In this document: positions 54,301-60,300 of the stretch, piece by piece
Layout of the letters: every line of letters begins with the position of its first letter
Position numbering within the stretch: the stretch's first letter is position 1
Source of the DNA: Acanthaster planci
Lineage: Eukaryota > Echinodermata > Asteroidea > Valvatida > Acanthasteridae
Reading direction: 5' to 3'
NCBI RefSeq assembly: GCF_001949145.1
Contig: NW_019091408.1
Location: 530,602 to 594,601, forward strand
Length of the DNA: 64,000 nt
The notes under the pieces: model-generated
Told to the model about the DNA's origin: nothing
Seen by the model: the letters and a program-made list of their open reading frames with translations, nothing else
The model's database searches: none
Position numbers and translations under genes: made by a program

Positions 54301-57300
54301 AAAACAATGAAATGAACCAATCCTTGCTTCTTTGAGAGTACTAAACATTGCACTCAAGAGACGCATATTGCGGAGAGCATTCTGTTTAGAAGAGAAAGAT
54401 TCAGTATTCCATTATGGAAAACTGTGTGGACGTTGTGCAGGAATTTTAGATAAAAATGGAATAAAGGAACTAATCTTGTGTGTGCATTGTTTTATGTGCG
54501 ACTGGCAGCATTTGAAATCAGTTTGTCCATCTAGTACTCGCACTGATGTGATGGGCAGCGAGAGTGGCCGCACAGGGTGCAGGATATACAAATATTGACT
54601 GCTTGGAGTGCAATAGTAAAATTAGCCTCTCAAGGTGATACATAGAGGAACTAATCTTGTGTATGCATTGTTTTATGTGCGACTGGCAGCATTTGAAATC
54701 AGTTTGTCCATATAGTACTCGCACTGATGTGATGGGCAGCGAGAGTGGCCGCACAGGGTGCAGGATATACAAATATTGACTGCTTGGAGTGCAATAGTAA
54801 AATTAGCCTCTCAAGGTGATACATAGAGCGTTCTATTTTTGCCACTACTCTGTACATGCAGTGTGCATGCTTGTATTTGTACACTACTGGTTGTTATGTG
54901 TAACTTGTTTTCAGTTGATACTTTGGTTATTACTCATATAGTTCATTTTGCCGTACACGGTAAATGATAGTGAATACCTAGTGACTGGCTCCAGCCAATC
55001 AAGATACAGAATCTGTGGGTGAGGTATCAGAATGCTTAGTGTGTCTTTCATTATGTCTACATATGCAATATCCACCAAAGTTTCCAAGTGTTTGACCAAT
55101 GTGTACATGCTTCCAATTTTCTTTGTTTTATTTGCCCCCAGATAAGCCTGGTCCCCCAAAAGGCCCCATGGAAATCAGCGATGTCACTGCAACCTCAGCT
55201 GTGCTGTCTTGGCAGGCACCAGCAGATGATGGCGGCCAGCCAATCACAAACTACGTCATTGAGAAGAGGGACATCAACCGGACCGGTTGGTCCGTTGTCA
55301 ACGACACCACAAAAGACTTAACCCTCAAGGTATGAAAAAGGTTTACTCTATCAAGTTAAATTTGGAGAGATGGGTTGGACAGTTGTGACCAGGATTTGAA
55401 TCCCAAGCAGCCAGACATGTGAAGTAAGTATTCAGTCTCTACCTGATGTTCTAGGGTTTTTTCTGGAGCATTCTTCTGAGCCTTTCTCCCACCAGTGTTG
55501 TAGTCGAGACCACTTAAAACCTTCACAAGACCACACAGTAATAATAATAATAGCAAGATTTATAGAGTGCCATTCCATCTCGATCATGGCGCTGCGCAAC
55601 ACGTGATAATGAAACTATACTGGAAAAAGACAATACCAGCACAAGACCAATCTGGACCTCCAGTCTGAATTAAGTCACAAGCTATTTAAATGAATTGCAA
55701 CAAAAGCATTCCTTTGTCATTGCACCCTGTTACTTGTGCCTGGTCTTGTGTCTGGTCTTGTGTCTGGTCTTGTGTCTGGTCTTGTGATGGTCTCGAGTGC
55801 AACAGTCTTCCACTTTTTAACAAGGAAAGTCTTTCTCAAGTGTCTGCAATGAGTTGCCAATGTACATTTCAGTAATCTTTACATGTACTTTAATTACCAG
55901 CAAGAAAAAGAAAACTATCCATTTTTACACTGTTCTTATAAATAGTGGTCCTAAAAGAACTTTTGCAATTAAATTTTGTTTGGAGAAACTTTGGAGTACT
56001 CGTGGCAATACAGTGTAAAAGGAGTTTAAAGGAGTGTTTATAAAATGACATCTACCTAATTCTAGTAGCAGCTGTAATTTGCTTTGTGTTATCCACTGTA
56101 AACACATCATAAGCTTGTTTAGTGTGAAATCAAACTGCAGTTAATCTTGCATTTTGTTAAGGTCACCAAGCTTCAGGAAAAGACAGAGTACATGTTCCGC
56201 GTTGCGGCTGAGACGAGCTTCGGCGTCAGCAAATATCTGGAGGCCCCACACACTGTCCTGGCAAAGAATCCATACGGTAAAATACCTCAGCCACCTGTAG
56301 CCCATAGGTGAAAAGTATCAACAGAAAACTTAAAACCCGTACATGTTTTCCTTGCTCATCACTTTTGTGGTGAGCAGCAGTGGACATTGGACCGTAGGAC
56401 ATATTAATAGCCCTCCAAAGTATGCAAATATGCTTAGGACAGCAAAATACTGCTTTGCCAAATGAGGTTGCCAAACGAGGTTACTAACCAATGATTGTAC
56501 TGTCATATGATTGGTTTTCAGCTAACTTTTTGTTCATTACAGAAATGTGCAAAAGAATATTTCTTTGCTTAACAGCTCTGTAAAATAGGAACAAGGTTTT
56601 TCAGATCTTTCCTGATTCCCCCCAACTTTAAGTTTGGAGTATTTGGCTCAGTGAAACAGCATGTGGTGTAAAATGAAGATGGAATTGTAAAGTTTTGGCT
56701 ACGAGAGAATTCAAACATCGAAAGTTGACAAGTGGTTTTGGCATTGTAGGTGTTGGCTAAGATGGAGACAAAGTCCAAAGTTGGAAAACCTTCTCAAGTC
56801 ACATTTCACTACATTTTTAGCTGCCCCGATTAGTCACAAGTTTACGGGTTTCCATGTTGTTGCGCTTCACAGATGAGCCCGGTGCACCTGGTGTGCCGGA
56901 GGTTGTTGACTATGACAATGACTTTGTGGATCTGGAGTGGGCAGAGCCTGAAAATGATGGAGGGGCAGAAATCGAAGGCTATGTCGTTGAAAAGAAAGAG
57001 AAAACCAGCTCTCGCTGGACAGAAGTGACAGACAAGCCGGTCAAAGGCACAGCATTTAAGGTTTGGAAATGCAAAATTGCTGCATGTTAGGAAGTTAACC
57101 ACTTCCTGCCGGGGACTCCGGAATCGGAGACGTATGCTTTATATGCGTGGCCGGGGTCTCTGAACTCTGAACTCGGACAAAGGAAACAGGACCCTGTAAC
57201 AAAAGACTGTACTCCGAACAAAAGACCAGGCTGCTGGGCATTATCGACATTTTTCACTCTCAAAAGTAGTGATAATCCTTGTCTTGAAACCGTATACCAG

Positions 57301-60300
57301 GGTTTGGGGCATTTATAGCGAGCGGATTACCACTAGGGACAAAAGCGCTCCACCACCGCAGNNNNNNNNNNNNNNNNNNNNNNNNNNNNNNNNNNNNNNN
57401 NNNNNGTAGTGCCTAAAGATTACTTCGTGCGGCTATACACGTCCGTTAAATGAAATGATGAATTTTTGAAGAATTTTGAAAACGAAAAAAATGATAATTA
57501 TGCCGGCCCAGCATCATCAACATTGAAAAATGCCCCGGCATGGAGTGGTTGATCCAGCAATCTGTGAAATAAGATCCTTTTTAAATAGTTGTTAGATGAT
57601 GGAAAGTGCTGCAATAGGTCTCCTATCTCATTTGAAATAAACACTCTCCTGAACACTCATCCCATGAATAGAGTTTGAACAGTTCTGGTTGTAATGAATT
57701 GAATCAAATGATACATGCCCTCTTTCTAAACTGTAAGAAAGAGTTCCTTACATGCATCTCTACATCCTTGATACTTTTGAAGTTGGTACGCAAAATTCTG
57801 GGCAATTAGAAAATACCTCCGCCTTTTGAACTTGATGAAAGTTTATGGACCTTCTGCTTTCCATAGGTACCCAATCTGATTGAGGGGCGCACCTATGAAT
57901 TCCGTGTGGCAGCCGTCAACAAGGCTGGCAAGGGCAAACCCAGCCAGGTGTCACAGCCCAAGCTGGTCAAGGCCAAATTCTGTGAGTATCAATTTATGGC
58001 CTGTAATAAGGAAGACGTATCCACGAAATTCACAATTCCTCAGTTTACATTGAGGTCTAGTACATTAATGGGAAACCTCAGAACTTATGGGCATGGCACT
58101 AAAGCTGTCATTTAAAAAAAAAACACAAGCTGTTATTACCTGTCCTTGCAAGTCTATCATAAGTCCTCAGACCCTCATTACAGGTTCTCATAATCTCAGC
58201 ACGGGTCCATACTGGTCCATAATGAGTCCCCATGATCTATTACACAGTTTTATCTCAAGTCCGTTATTACTCCCCTCAGGCCTTTCACACATCCTCACAA
58301 GTTAATTACTAGTCCTCACTACTCCCACACAGTTTTGTTACACTCCATCACGAGTCGTCTACTCTCAAGTCAGTAAGCTTTTAAAATGAGCTGCTGGCAA
58401 AGTCATTCCTTTTCTACCATTCATCCTCTAGCGACATCGACGACAGTGTGGTAGGAGTTGAGGCATTACCCAATTATGGTCAAGAATTTAAATCAAGAAG
58501 GTTGAAAGGTTTTGCACAGTTCTTTTTGCTTGTGAAATTGTTTGCTCTTTTCCTTAAGCCAAACCTGTTCTGCGCATCGACCGCCTCAAGGACATCAAAT
58601 TGCGGGCTGGCCAGGAGCTCAAACTCCAAGTGCCCTTTGACGGTAGCCCACCTCCTACCGTCAGCTGGAAGAAGAATGACAGTGCGTTGGAGCCATCTGA
58701 GCAGGTTCAGATTGAGAACACTGACGAGCTGACGACACTCAGGGTCAAAGAATCGCAGCGAGATGACACCGGCGAATATGAGTTGACGCTGGCCAACGAC
58801 TCAGGAACACTCAATGCCAAATGCAACGTTATCGTCCTAGGTAGCTTTGAAATACGAAATTCTAACTATGTGACACTCAGTATGAAACTTTTCTTGGCTT
58901 GGCTGTCAGTTTGCACATCGTTGATTTTTCTAAGGATTGCTAACTGCAGCCCAGCCTTGTGGAGGGACTTATTGCAGAGAATATTGCTCATCAAATTTGT
59001 GTGCCAACTGGACATTAGCTGGGGACCAGTTGCATGCATGACAGTTCGCCTGGTGATCTGTTTTTCCCCAGTGAGATTTCTCTGTGCTAAGCAACTTCAT
59101 GGTGTTTTCCCCTAAAACTTGGTTTTTGTAGACAAGCCTTCGCCACCGCAGCCGCCGTTTGACATCACTGACATCACCAATGAATCCTGCAAGTTGGCCT
59201 GGAACCCGCCAGCAGACGATGGCGGCAGCGAAATAGCCAACTACGTGGTGGAGAAGCGGGAGTCAGATGACGATTACTGGAGCAAGTGTGGCGGATTTGT
59301 CAATTTCCCCAACTACACCGCCACTAAGCTGCTGCGTGGGAAGGAGTATGTGTTCCGCGTGTCAGCAGAGAACGCCCACGGTGGGGTGAGCGCTCCATTG
59401 GAGTCAGCACCTGTTGTGGCCAAGAACCCATATGGTGAGATGTCGCTTCAGGTGCAAATCCCAAATGCACTTCCACTTCTTGGGAAAAAGGCTGCAGTAT
59501 GGCCTGTCAAAATGTCATAATTGTTAATAATGTCACAGTTGTCAAAAATGTCAAAAATTGTATCACCAATTCAAGAGAGGTGTGAGAATTCAGCTTTTAG
59601 CTGATGTGAGATTTTTGTTTTCCCCGAATTTCATTTTTTTTGGTATACCTGGTCTGTACAAAAGTATGGCAACTTTCTACATTTCAGCTTTTGTTAACTG
59701 TTTTCAGCTTTAATTTTTTTTTAAACGGCCACTCACGCCCCTGCTTTACATTTGGAGAATGGGATCAGAAAATATGCCATTGGACTTCTGTGATGAAAAA
59801 TGTCAGCAGTGGAGACATTTTCTTGAAATTTGCTGACCTTGCAAGATGGTAATAGCAATCGTTAAGGGGTTTACTTTGATATGAAGGGTTTAATAAAATT
59901 GAACATTAGTTCAGTATGTAACATTTCCTGCAAAACCAGTTATGTCTTGTAATGTTTTGAAAGTAGGTGATAATTTGAATTTTAAAAGTAGGCTTTGTGT
60001 CAAAATTATACCAATTTTGCACTTGTGATGACAAAGGAAGTGTGATAGTTTTGGTCATGTTTCCATTTCAAGTTCTGCCCAGAAGCAGCTGGTCTTGACA
60101 GGATGTGTTGCAAATCTCAAAAAAGGCTGGGGTGTGAAATCTCCGCTTTTCAGCTGATTTCCGCTTTTTTGTTGAATATACCTAATTTCATTTTCCACTC
60201 TTTGGCCATCAATGGGCCAGATTTTCCTTGTTTTTCTTCCTTGCGCAAGCGCTGTTTTTCCATTTTTTAAAACTGACTTGATGCAATGGCCAAGCTTAAC

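Larger units (their letters stand above)
57061..57866. other. Intron inside Fn5, mostly a MITE
   Basis: 806 bp; 57097-57550 is a MITE with a 44-N gap inside. The rest shows nothing. Confidence 0.5.
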
